41,759 nt of DNA from Gammaproteobacteria bacterium (GTDB lineage Bacteria > Pseudomonadota > Gammaproteobacteria > Pseudomonadales > Azotimanducaceae), in contig JAPUIA010000193.1 in NCBI GenBank assembly GCA_027297435.1, positions 1 through 41,759 of the forward strand, given 5' to 3'. Under the pieces are notes generated by a model, which was not told the origin of the DNA, searched no databases, and saw nothing but the letters and a program-made list of their open reading frames with translations. The translations under genes were made by a program, and so were the position numbers. Below, piece by piece: positions 1 through 6,989 of this stretch. Each line of letters opens with the position of its first letter. Within the stretch, counting starts at the first letter, position 1.

Positions 1-63
1 GGACGAGCGCGGCTTCCGCGATAGGTGTTCGATCCCGAGATCGTCGGATCTCAATCCAGTCAC

Positions 64-293
64 TAGCCTGCATATCTCACCGATTTCCTACTGCGGACGC
101 CGATTCGCTCGCCGTGCGTCGCCTGCTCAGCAGGCGCGGCGTAACTCCCTCCGGTCGGCTCAACCGTAGTGGGCCGCCCACGAAGAGGGCGCCTTCACCG
201 TCCTCCAGTCCGCGCGCCCCGGCACGCGCCGGTGCGTAGCACGGGACCGTCTCAGACGCCCTCGCTACGTAAACCGGTGAGATATGCAGGCTA
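64..293. repeat. MITE-like repeat, copy A
   Basis: A 230-bp element bounded by perfect 17-bp terminal inverted repeats (GCCTGCATATCTCACCG at the left, its reverse complement at the right), each flanked by TA. A second, slightly diverged copy lies at 27661-27897. It has no coding capacity of its own: the open frame across it is antisense, Arg/Pro-rich and has no recognisable domain. It carries internal hairpins, for example CGCCTGC-TCA-GCAGGCG. TIRs, TA flanks, small size and two dispersed near-identical copies fit a non-autonomous miniature element mobilised by a TA-targeting (IS630/Tc1-mariner-like) transposase; that transposase assignment is inference, and no transposase is present in the window. 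It sits 26 bp past the stop of the threonine synthase gene and, with the unremarkable first 63 bases, fills this intergenic space. Confidence 0.85.
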
Positions 294-319
294 GTATCGT
301 TGGCCAACATCAGGCTAGG

Positions 320-1510
320 TCAGGAGAGAAACGGCTCGAAAGCATTGGGTGCGTTGGGATCGAACGTTTGAGGAGCGGCCGGCATGGGGTATTTCAACCC
401 GGTCGCGCAGTTGAAGAGCACGACCTGATCGTCGGGGGTCAGTTCTCCGGTCGACGTCATCTTCTCGTAAGCGGCGTAAGTGGCAGCACCCTCGGGACAC
501 AACAACAGGCCATCGGACCGCGCGATCTCTCGCTGGCAGGCGAGGATGGCTTCGTCCGACACCGCCAGGGCGCGGCCCCCGGACTCCCGGACAGCGCGCA
601 GTATCAGAAAATCGCCGATGGCGGCGGGTACGCGAATACCGGCCGCGACGGTTTCGGCGTTTTCCCACGGTTCGGCGAACTCATCGCCGGCGTCATAGGC
701 GCGCACGATCGGCGCGCATCCCTCGGCTTGCACCGCATACATGCGGGGGCGTTTGTCGCTTATCCAGCCCATGGCTTCGAGCTCAGCGAAGGCCTTCCAC
801 ATTCCGATCAGACCGGTACCGCCGCCCGTGGGGTACAAAATAGCGTCCGGCAGTGTCCACTCGAGTTGCTCGGCTAGCTCGAAGCCCATGGTTTTCTTGC
901 CTTCGATGCGATAGGGCTCCTTCAGGGTGGAGAGGTCGAACCAGCCTACGGTGTCTATACCGGCGTGCACGATCTTGCCGCAGTCGTTGATCAAGCCATC
1001 CACGCGATAGACGTCTGCGCCCTGCATCGCGATCTCACGCACGTTGACCTCGGGTGTGTCAATTGGGCAAAACACCGTTGCACGAATGCCGGCACGCATC
1101 GCGTAGGCAGCCAAAGCCGCCCCAGCATTGCCGTTGGTCGGCATCGCCAGATGGGTCAGGCCCAACTCTTTGGCCATCGATACCGCGACGCTCAAGCCCC
1201 GTGCCTTGAAGGATCCTGTCGGCAGGCGGCCTTCATCCTTGACCAGCAGGTTTTCCCGTATGCGTACCAAGGGCGTCACGAGCTCGCCCAGATCGAGTCG
1301 ATTGTGCGGATGCAGAACCGGCAATAGCTCGGCGTATCGCCACACGCCACCGGTTCGTGTCTGAAGGTCCTCTTTGGCGAACGCATCTGCGATCTGGTCG
1401 AGGTGGTAGCGAACGAGCAACGGTTTACCCGCCTTCGAGAGCGTCTGCACGGTACCGCTCGGGTAGCGCTCGCCGGTAAGCGAACATTCTAGGTGGCTGA
1501 CGAAGCTCAA
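320..1510 (-). CDS. thrC: Threonine synthase-like PLP enzyme
   Basis: A 396-residue fold-type II PLP enzyme that should convert O-phosphohomoserine to threonine in the cytoplasm. The PLP lysine is K102 in the motif GRLPTGSFKARG, and the phosphate-binding loop is the later PTGGGTGLIG. The N-terminus (SHLECSLTGERYPSG) matches the short Cys-containing leader found in threonine synthases of this subtype, which supports the start. The start codon would be TTG at 1510: the ATG just upstream is in another frame and soon meets a stop, and no strong ribosome site is visible, so the first residues are uncertain. The gene stands alone on the minus strand, divergent from the ParA gene. Related ammonia-lyases and cysteate synthase share the fold, so the exact substrate is inferred. 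Confidence 0.85.
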   Translation of the reverse strand: MSFVSHLECSLTGERYPSGTVQTLSKAGKPLLVRYHLDQIADAFAKEDLQTRTGGVWRYAELLPVLHPHNRLDLGELVTPLVRIRENLLVKDEGRLPTGSFKARGLSVAVSMAKELGLTHLAMPTNGNAGAALAAYAMRAGIRATVFCPIDTPEVNVREIAMQGADVYRVDGLINDCGKIVHAGIDTVGWFDLSTLKEPYRIEGKKTMGFELAEQLEWTLPDAILYPTGGGTGLIGMWKAFAELEAMGWISDKRPRMYAVQAEGCAPIVRAYDAGDEFAEPWENAETVAAGIRVPAAIGDFLILRAVRESGGRALAVSDEAILACQREIARSDGLLLCPEGAATYAAYEKMTSTGELTPDDQVVLFNCATGLKYPMPAAPQTFDPNAPNAFEPFLS

Positions 1511-1667
1511 GGGGAATTTGCCATGCCCGTTGATGGGTCGTCAGTATAGCGGCTATCCGAATTGTGCTCGCTAGCTGCAAGTGCCCTGTCGGAGGAGAAG
1601 CAACACACTCAACGGCGAATTAAAGACAAGCAAATTTGTGAAGTTATTTCTGGGACGGGGCACTAGA

Positions 1668-2468
1668 ATGATGCCGATGACTTCGATCGGTAACGAAGCG
1701 GTAAATCCACTGAAAATTGTCGTGTTGAACCCCAAGGGTGGCTCCGGCAAAACCACGATCGCGACCAACTTGGCCGCGTACTTTGCCCAGGCCGGACACC
1801 GCACGGTACTGTTGGACTTCGACTCGCAAGGCTCCAGCACGCGTTGGCTGAGCAAGCGGCCCGAAGAGCGTCCCGCTATTCACGGGGTTGCCATGTACGA
1901 GAGTCATGCCGGCGTGACCCGCTCGTTTGCCACACGGGTACCGGCGGATACCCAAATGGTGATCGTCGACACACCCGCGGCACTCGCCAAATATGACTTT
2001 GTGGACATGACTCGGGGCGCCGACAAAATACTGATGCCCGTGTTGCCATCCGACATCGACATTCACGCCGCAACCCGTTGCATTGCCGACCTTCTATTGA
2101 TCGCCAAAATCCCCCGCAACGAAAATCGTCTTGCGATCGTCGCCAATCGGGTCAAGCGCAACACCATCGTGTTTCGTTCCTTGATGCGGTTCCTCGATTC
2201 CTTGGACATTCCGGTTGCGGCCGTCTTGAGAGATTCCCAGAACTACATCCGCGCGAGCGAACGCGGCCTGGGCGTGCATGAACTTGTCAAGTCCCAGGCC
2301 AAACCCGAACTCGAACATTGGCAGTCCTTGGTAGCGTGGTTGTTGGAACCGTCTCGCCGTGACGTGCCCGACGAATTGTTTAGTCTGGTCGGAGCGCCTT
2401 CAGACGCGAATGAGCCGGCTGCGGCGTCGCATCCTACGGACCCCGCAACGGAACCCAGTCGTTTTTAA
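1668..2468 (+). CDS. ParA/MinD-family ATPase, orphan
   Basis: About 266 residues of deviant-Walker P-loop ATPase. The signature KGGSGKTT (the KGGxGKT/S form) sits near the N-terminus, followed by the switch region LLDFDSQGSSTRWL and the VIVDTPA Walker B-type strand. Such ATPases bind DNA or membrane as ATP dimers and position chromosomes, plasmids or protein clusters. The frame is open back to GTG 1581, but ATG 1668 is the better start because the family normally begins a few residues before the first beta strand; a GGGACGGGG stretch lies just upstream. Helix-rich C-terminal half and an acidic/proline tail of about 25 residues. No parB, parS or chemotaxis/flagellar partner is adjacent, so the cargo is unknown. 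It is not the usual parAB pair next to gid genes. Confidence 0.85.
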   Translation: MMPMTSIGNEAVNPLKIVVLNPKGGSGKTTIATNLAAYFAQAGHRTVLLDFDSQGSSTRWLSKRPEERPAIHGVAMYESHAGVTRSFATRVPADTQMVIVDTPAALAKYDFVDMTRGADKILMPVLPSDIDIHAATRCIADLLLIAKIPRNENRLAIVANRVKRNTIVFRSLMRFLDSLDIPVAAVLRDSQNYIRASERGLGVHELVKSQAKPELEHWQSLVAWLLEPSRRDVPDELFSLVGAPSDANEPAAASHPTDPATEPSRF

Positions 2469-2502
2469 ATGCGCGATAGACGCGTCTTTGCGGACCGACT
2501 CG

Positions 2503-3207
2503 TTATTCCAAACTCACGGCTTCGGAAAGTCCCTGGTATCCGATGCTGTATTGGTCTGCCGGGAACGCAGCGATGAACTCGGCCCACTCGCTGCTCGCTG
2601 CGAGCTTCTCCCCGCCTTCCGCCCAATCGGCCAGCGATGGGTATCGGGTAAACACCGCAGCACCGTTGACGTTGTCGCCCGCGATGGTCGGTACCGACAT
2701 GCTAATCGTCGCCTTGGGGTTGACTCTCGACTGAATCTCGACGGCTTGCTGCACCCGTTCCGCCAGGCCGGCCGGGCCCGCGGTTGTGTTGAAGCCGAAG
2801 ATCACGAGGGCCTCGCCGCCCCGCGCAAGATCAGAATCGCCGCCAACCAGCGTTTGGGACATGCCGTTGTACGTAATCGGGAACCGATCGATCGGAAAGT
2901 TGGCGATGAATTCGCCCCATTCCGAACTCGCTTGCTGGTTGGCGATCGCCTGCGCGTACTGCGCCATGTCCTCGTAGTAGGTGACGAGTGATGCTGAGTT
3001 GACGTTCGGTCCATGGATGACATTGGCCCACAACTCGCGTCCCACACCGGGATTGATCTTGTTCTGGATGGCATTGCCTTGCTTGACCTGAGCCTGCAGC
3101 TCAGTGAGTGGGCCGTTCAATTGAAATGCGATCCTCACCGAGATCGTCGCTGCCGCGGCAGGCAAAGCCCAGCACGCGAACATGCAGATGATGAACAGTT
3201 TTTTCAT
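2503..3207 (-). CDS. Secreted protein with two internal repeats
   Basis: A 234-residue protein of no family I recognise. Residues 1-20 form a Sec signal peptide (MKK, hydrophobic core, AAAA cleavage region). The mature part is two similar units, roughly residues 22-121 and 132-232. Shared landmarks are a VNxAS/VNGAA segment, an aromatic/acidic helix, then ASSEW(G/A)EFIA(N/A)FP and a closing I(T/G)Y(N/Q)G(M/L)S. The start at 3207 is set by a strong GGGAGGAGACC ribosome site; the frame is open further upstream but lacks such a site. The pattern suggests a tandem alpha/beta (ferredoxin-like, ABM-type) duplication exported to the periplasm; the fold is inference. It is divergent from the exported RidA gene, with a palindrome in its leader. 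Confidence 0.8.
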   Translation of the reverse strand: MKKLFIICMFACWALPAAAATISVRIAFQLNGPLTELQAQVKQGNAIQNKINPGVGRELWANVIHGPNVNSASLVTYYEDMAQYAQAIANQQASSEWGEFIANFPIDRFPITYNGMSQTLVGGDSDLARGGEALVIFGFNTTAGPAGLAERVQQAVEIQSRVNPKATISMSVPTIAGDNVNGAAVFTRYPSLADWAEGGEKLAASSEWAEFIAAFPADQYSIGYQGLSEAVSLE

Positions 3208-3223
3208 GGTCTCCTCCCTTGGT

Positions 3224-3238
3224 CCCCGAAATTCGGGG
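3224..3238. promoter_or_regulatory. Palindrome in divergent promoter region
   Basis: CCCCGAA-A-TTCGGGG is a 15-base near-palindrome with 7-bp arms, lying 16 bp upstream of the start codon of the secreted duplicated-domain protein and just outside its ribosome site. It lies in the 117-bp divergent gap shared with the secreted RidA gene. It could be an operator for a dimeric regulator or an RNA hairpin affecting translation. No known regulator motif is recognised. Confidence 0.35.
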
Positions 3239-3324
3239 CCCGCCATAGTGAACCCTGTGTACTGATTAAACAAGATTGCCCCTTGGTGAGGTAACATGGC
3301 TTGGTTACGGAGTTTGGGGATGAC

Positions 3325-3759
3325 ATGTTCGCAAGATGGGGTTTGACGTTTGCATTGCTCGTTACCAGCAACGCATTGGGCGCGGCTGAGTATTTGGTTT
3401 CCGACGCAGCCAAAGAATTGAATCTACCGTTCTCGGAGGCGGTCCGCGTGGGCGACATGCTGTACCTGTCGGGTCAGCTCGGAATCCTGCCGGGATCGAC
3501 GGAGCTTGCCGGGGGCGGCATCGAGGGCGAGGCCCGGCAAACGATGGACAATATCAAAGCCGTACTGGAGCGCTATGGGTCCTCGATGGACCGCGTGGTC
3601 AAATGCACGGTGATGATGGCCGACATAGCGGAATGGTCCAAGTTCAACGAAGTCTACGTCACCTACTTTCCTGGGCCCAAACCAGCGCGTAGCGCCTTTG
3701 CCGCGTCCGGTTTGGCGCTGGGTGCCAAGGTCGAAGTGGAGTGTTGGGCTAGCTATTAA
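3325..3759 (+). CDS. Exported RidA/YjgF-family protein
   Basis: A 144-residue RidA-family protein. RidA trimers hydrolyse reactive enamine/imine intermediates made by PLP enzymes. The family core is clear: DMLYLSGQLG, the QTMDNIKAVLE helix, KCTVMMADI, and the C-terminal PARSAFAASGLALGAKVEVE that carries the arginine and glutamate of the active site. Unlike ordinary cytoplasmic RidA (about 128 residues), this one starts with a signal peptide (MFARWGLTFALLVTSNALGA), so it should act outside the cytoplasm. ATG 3325 is chosen because it gives an intact signal peptide and follows a GGGGA ribosome site; the upstream TTG frame has neither advantage. Its stop overlaps the stop of the convergent Tat-exported PLP enzyme by 3 bases, which hints at a shared extracytoplasmic role. 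Confidence 0.87.
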   Translation: MFARWGLTFALLVTSNALGAAEYLVSDAAKELNLPFSEAVRVGDMLYLSGQLGILPGSTELAGGGIEGEARQTMDNIKAVLERYGSSMDRVVKCTVMMADIAEWSKFNEVYVTYFPGPKPARSAFAASGLALGAKVEVECWASY

Positions 3760-5108
3760 ACGCCGCGTTCTTTAGCGAGTTCCGCGACCGCCCCGATGAG
3801 GGTGTCGATATGACCGCCGTGCACCATGATGTGTAGCGAGGCGCGGTTGACGTTCCAATCGATTTCGGCATGCGCCACGTTGCGTATGTAGAGTCGGTGG
3901 CGCGCCCACAACATGTCGTTCACCTCCACCGGATCGACGCCGGATACGGCGAACGAAACGATACCGCAGCTCATCCCCGGGTCGTCGGAGACGTGCACGG
4001 AGACCCCGGGGATGTTGCGTAATCCTTCGCGAACCCTGCCGGCCATGTAGCGGTCGCGAGCTTCTATCGCAGAAGGTGTCAATCTCGAGTGGAAATCCAG
4101 CGCTGCGTCCAGCGAGGCGGCGTTCGCAAAATTGAGCGAGCCGCGCATCTCAAAACGCGCGGCGGATTTAGCCTGGTTGTAGTAGTCCGTGTCCGGAACC
4201 GGTTCGCCGTACATGTTAGTGCCGTTCACGGGGCCCGAGTAAACGATCGGCCATACGCGGTCCTGAATATCCTCGCGAACGAAAAAGAATCCGGTGAGCA
4301 TCGAGGCCATCAGCCACTTGTGTCCGGCGCCCGCGTACATGTCGCAGCCGAGTTCGTGGATGTCGAGGTCCATCATGCCAGGCGGGTGAGCGCCATCGAC
4401 CAACGTCAAGATGCCTTTGGCTCGTGCCATCTCGCAGATCTGCTTTACCGGCAGTACGCATCCGTCGGTGTAGTTGATGTGGCAGAAGCTGATGAGTTTA
4501 GTGCGCCGAGTTATGGCTTGTTCAAACGCCTTGACGACGCTGTCGGCGTTCTCCGGTGGGTGAAACTCGGGCGCCGCGAGATCGACGACGACCGGTTTCA
4601 CGCGAAAGCGTGCCGCGCACAGGTTGACCGGCTGTGCGCCGCTCGAGTGGTCGTGGTTGGTATAGATGATCTCGTCACCGGCTTTGAAATCGATTCCGAA
4701 CGTGCCGAACGCCATGCCTTCGGTGGTGTTGTTGGTTACGGCGATCTCGTTGCTTTTGCAGCCGACGAACGCGGCCAGCTTTGCCCGCAGCCTTATGCGG
4801 AAATCCGTATTGTTGACGTAGCGGGCGTAACTCAAATAGTCGCTGTCGTACCTTTGAATGGCGTCAAACTGAGCCTTGACGACGCTACGCGGCGAGACAC
4901 CGCGAGTTCCGGTGTTCATGTGCGCAACGTTCGGATAGGTCAGAAATTCGCGGGCGATCCACCGCCAGTAGGCTTCATCGTCCGGTGCTTTGCCGACCCC
5001 GAGATCGGCTGCGGGCGCAGCGAGTGCTTCCGCCGAGAATCCTGCGAGACTACCAAGCGCTGCGCCACCGCTTAAGCGGCCCACGAATTGTCGTCGTGAC
5101 TGCCCCAT
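3756..5108 (-). CDS. Tat-exported class V aminotransferase-fold enzyme
   Basis: About 450 residues, aminotransferase class V fold, isopenicillin-N-epimerase/cysteine-desulfurase-like. The N-terminus MGQSRRQFVGRLSGG is a twin-arginine signal (SRRQFVG, then a Gly/Ala-rich hydrophobic core ending AEALAAPA), so the holoenzyme is probably folded with PLP and exported by Tat. The PLP lysine lies in GAGHKWLMAS, preceded by LVDGAHPPG with the cofactor-binding Asp. ATG 5108 is preferred over GTG 5117 because GGGGGAG lies at proper spacing from 5108 but abuts 5117. Substrate unknown; sulfur removal, epimerisation and C-N lyase activity occur in the family. The gene is the last of a minus-strand series following the ArsC-like selenoprotein, and is tail-to-tail with exported RidA. 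Confidence 0.88.
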   Translation of the reverse strand: MGQSRRQFVGRLSGGAALGSLAGFSAEALAAPAADLGVGKAPDDEAYWRWIAREFLTYPNVAHMNTGTRGVSPRSVVKAQFDAIQRYDSDYLSYARYVNNTDFRIRLRAKLAAFVGCKSNEIAVTNNTTEGMAFGTFGIDFKAGDEIIYTNHDHSSGAQPVNLCAARFRVKPVVVDLAAPEFHPPENADSVVKAFEQAITRRTKLISFCHINYTDGCVLPVKQICEMARAKGILTLVDGAHPPGMMDLDIHELGCDMYAGAGHKWLMASMLTGFFFVREDIQDRVWPIVYSGPVNGTNMYGEPVPDTDYYNQAKSAARFEMRGSLNFANAASLDAALDFHSRLTPSAIEARDRYMAGRVREGLRNIPGVSVHVSDDPGMSCGIVSFAVSGVDPVEVNDMLWARHRLYIRNVAHAEIDWNVNRASLHIMVHGGHIDTLIGAVAELAKERGV

Positions 5109-5183
5109 GGCTTTCACTCCCCCGCGGCCATTCGGTCGTGTCGAGCATACTCTCGACGCGGTCGCGTCGCTAGGGAAGCGCCT

Positions 5184-5525
5184 TCAACCGAACAACGACT
5201 GGTAGGCGGCCTCGTTGAATCCGACGACCAACGTTTTCCCGACGCGTAACGTCGGCGCCCGCAGGTTGCCGGTAGGCCCCAGCATCGCGTCCACCGTCTG
5301 CTGGGATATCTGCTTCGAAATCTTGAACTCATCAACCTTTTTACCCTTGGCGACGATGAGTTTTGCGGCAGGCTTCAATAGCGCGCGCGCATCGGCCGCT
5401 TGTAGCTTTTTGCTCGCCGGTGTTCGGTCCTTGATCTCGATCTGACTGGCCTCCAGAAACTTGGAGGCTCGGGTACAGCTGGTTCAGCCGTTACGGTAGT
5501 AGTACCAGTCCACACGTCTTGCCAA
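5184..5525 (-). CDS. ArsC-like selenoprotein with in-frame UGA (Sec)
   Basis: A thioredoxin-fold ArsC/Spx-related protein of 113 residues if the UGA at 5484-5486 is read as selenocysteine. Around it the frame reads WYYYRNG-U-TSCTRASKFLE, so U14 and C17 form a UxxC redox motif where family members have CxxC. After the UGA the frame stays coding for 99 residues and ends with the family hallmark GPTGNLRAPTLRVGKTLVVG. The start is TTG 5525, placed 8 bases after GGAGG; no ATG is available. A SECIS-like hairpin (5449-5468) follows the UGA. A redox role (disulfide or peroxide-linked reduction) is inferred; true arsenate reductase activity is not indicated. It lies between a MATE exporter and an exported PLP enzyme on the same strand. 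A standard gene finder would call only a truncated C-terminal piece from TTG 5378. Confidence 0.88.
5449..5468 (-). promoter_or_regulatory. Bacterial SECIS-like hairpin
   Basis: Read on the minus strand, GCCTCCA-AGTTTC-TGGAGGC forms a perfect 7-bp stem with a 6-base loop. It begins 15 bases after the UGA, so the loop guanine lies about 24 bases from it. This fits the bacterial SECIS pattern: a short stem inside the coding region, with a small apical loop containing GU, about 16-37 bases past the UGA, bound by SelB. Confidence 0.82.
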
Positions 5526-5591
5526 TTGATGTCCCTCCGTAGCGTGATGTCGAGAGTATAGAAGCGGCATGCGCATTGAGATAGTCGCAGG

Positions 5592-6902
5592 CTATCCGAG
5601 CGCCAGGCGCTGGACTTTAGATAGGTCGTGGCTGGTGTTCCATAGGCGCACGCCCATGCAGATGGCGACGAGGAGCAGGCCAATCGCCATGCCGACCCAA
5701 TAGCCATAGACGCCCAAGGCGACTGGGCCGGTTGCGAGGAAATAGCCCAGCGGTAGGGCGAATAGCCAATAGCCCACCAGTGAGAACACCATTGGCACTC
5801 GGGTGTCCTTGTAACCTCGGAGCGCGCCCGCCATGGTTGCGTTGGTGTCGTCGACGATCTGATAAACGGCGATGATCAGCAGCAACTTTGCGGCGATGTC
5901 CAACACCGCAGCGTCCTCGGTATAGATGCCGACCAGTACGTAGCGCAACGCAGCCACGAGAACACTAACCACCAGCGCATAGGCGAGCGAGATTTGAAAC
6001 GCGGTGGCGGCGACTTGGCGGGATAGCTCGGGACGTTGTGCACCCACGTAAAACCCGACGCGAATGGCAGCGGCCGATCCGAGGCTCATGGGTATCACGT
6101 AGGTCATCCAGTTTAGGTTACCGGCGATGCTGTGCGCGGCGAGTGCGTTGATGCCGAGCGTTGCGATGAGGAATCCGATCACCGAGTAGACGGCCATCTC
6201 GAGGAAGATGGTCAGACCTATCGGCAGCCCGATCTTGAGAATTCGGACGATGGTGCCGAGTTCCGGTCCGGCAAAGCGCGTGAGAAAATTGGTTTCGCGA
6301 AAAAATGGTTTGCGCACGACGATCAACATCGCGAGCACCTCGAACCACATCACGATAGACGTCGCCCATCCGCACCCGACGCCGCCGAGTTCGGGAAAAC
6401 CGAATGCCCCGTAGATGAACACATAGTTGAGTGGCGCGTTCAACGCGAGTGCCGCACCCGCGATCACCATCGGTGGGCGCGTGTGCCCCAACCCCTCGGA
6501 TGTGTAGCGCAGCACGACGTAGATCATCGATGCCGGCATGCCCCATGAAGCGGCATCGAGATAGCCGGTCGCCACGACGGTTACCGCTTCATCGACCCCA
6601 ATCCAATAAAAGAACGGTTCGGCGTTCTGCATGATGATCATCGTAGCCACAGATGCCGTTAGCGCTATCCACACGCCCTGACGCACGAGGCCGCCCGCGT
6701 CCCCGATTTTCTCGCCCCCCGTCAACTGCGCCACCATGGGTGTTACGGCCATCGTGAGTCCGGTCATGAACATGAAGACCGGCCACAGAAGATTGCCGCC
6801 CATCGCCACGCCGGCGAGATCCACCGAGCTGTAGCGCCCGGCCATGGCGGTATCGAGAAAACCCATGCCCATGATGAAGAGCTGCGTCGCCACCATGGGC
6901 AA
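5592..6902 (-). CDS. MATE-family multidrug/metabolite exporter
   Basis: About 436 residues with twelve predicted membrane spans, arranged as two similar halves. The beginning (MVATQLFIMGMGFLDTAMAGRYS) matches helix 1 of NorM-type MATE exporters, which expel cationic compounds in exchange for Na+ or H+ across the inner membrane. The start is unsettled: TTG 6902 is the first usual start codon, but the frame is open back to 6977 and upstream codons read ARALLRLGLP, which looks like the normal N-terminal lead-in of the family. No ATG, GTG or TTG is found there, so either a rare start (ATC near 6962, preceded by AAGGG) or a small sequence change is possible. It follows the GST gene and precedes the ArsC-like selenoprotein on the same strand, suggesting a detoxification cluster. 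Confidence 0.88.
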   Translation of the reverse strand: MPMVATQLFIMGMGFLDTAMAGRYSSVDLAGVAMGGNLLWPVFMFMTGLTMAVTPMVAQLTGGEKIGDAGGLVRQGVWIALTASVATMIIMQNAEPFFYWIGVDEAVTVVATGYLDAASWGMPASMIYVVLRYTSEGLGHTRPPMVIAGAALALNAPLNYVFIYGAFGFPELGGVGCGWATSIVMWFEVLAMLIVVRKPFFRETNFLTRFAGPELGTIVRILKIGLPIGLTIFLEMAVYSVIGFLIATLGINALAAHSIAGNLNWMTYVIPMSLGSAAAIRVGFYVGAQRPELSRQVAATAFQISLAYALVVSVLVAALRYVLVGIYTEDAAVLDIAAKLLLIIAVYQIVDDTNATMAGALRGYKDTRVPMVFSLVGYWLFALPLGYFLATGPVALGVYGYWVGMAIGLLLVAICMGVRLWNTSHDLSKVQRLALG

Positions 6903-6989
6903 ACCGAGACGAAGCAGCGCCCGGGCTTGCGTCCCAAAATAGCTTGGAACCGGTAGACGGATGTTCTTAGGCCCTTGTTATTAGGTGGC

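Noticed and set aside
64-293. Integron attC site or CRISPR-like unit
   Set aside because: No GTTRRRY/RYYYAAC core pair, no integrase, and no spaced repeats; TIRs with TA flanks fit a MITE better.
77-310. Open frame across MITE copy A (minus strand, 77 residues)
   Set aside because: It lies almost wholly in the repeat and includes a TIR, is Arg/Pro-rich, and has no ribosome site or domain.
284-877. 197-residue plus-strand open frame starting in the MITE TIR
   Set aside because: Antisense to threonine synthase, with no family resemblance.
4089-5075. 328-residue plus-strand open frame
   Set aside because: Antisense shadow of the class V aminotransferase, without a recognisable domain.
5184-5378. 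Stand-alone 64-residue gene from TTG 5378
   Set aside because: It has no ribosome site at that TTG and lacks the family N-terminus; the same frame continues upstream through the UGA with conserved sequence, so it is the tail of the selenoprotein.
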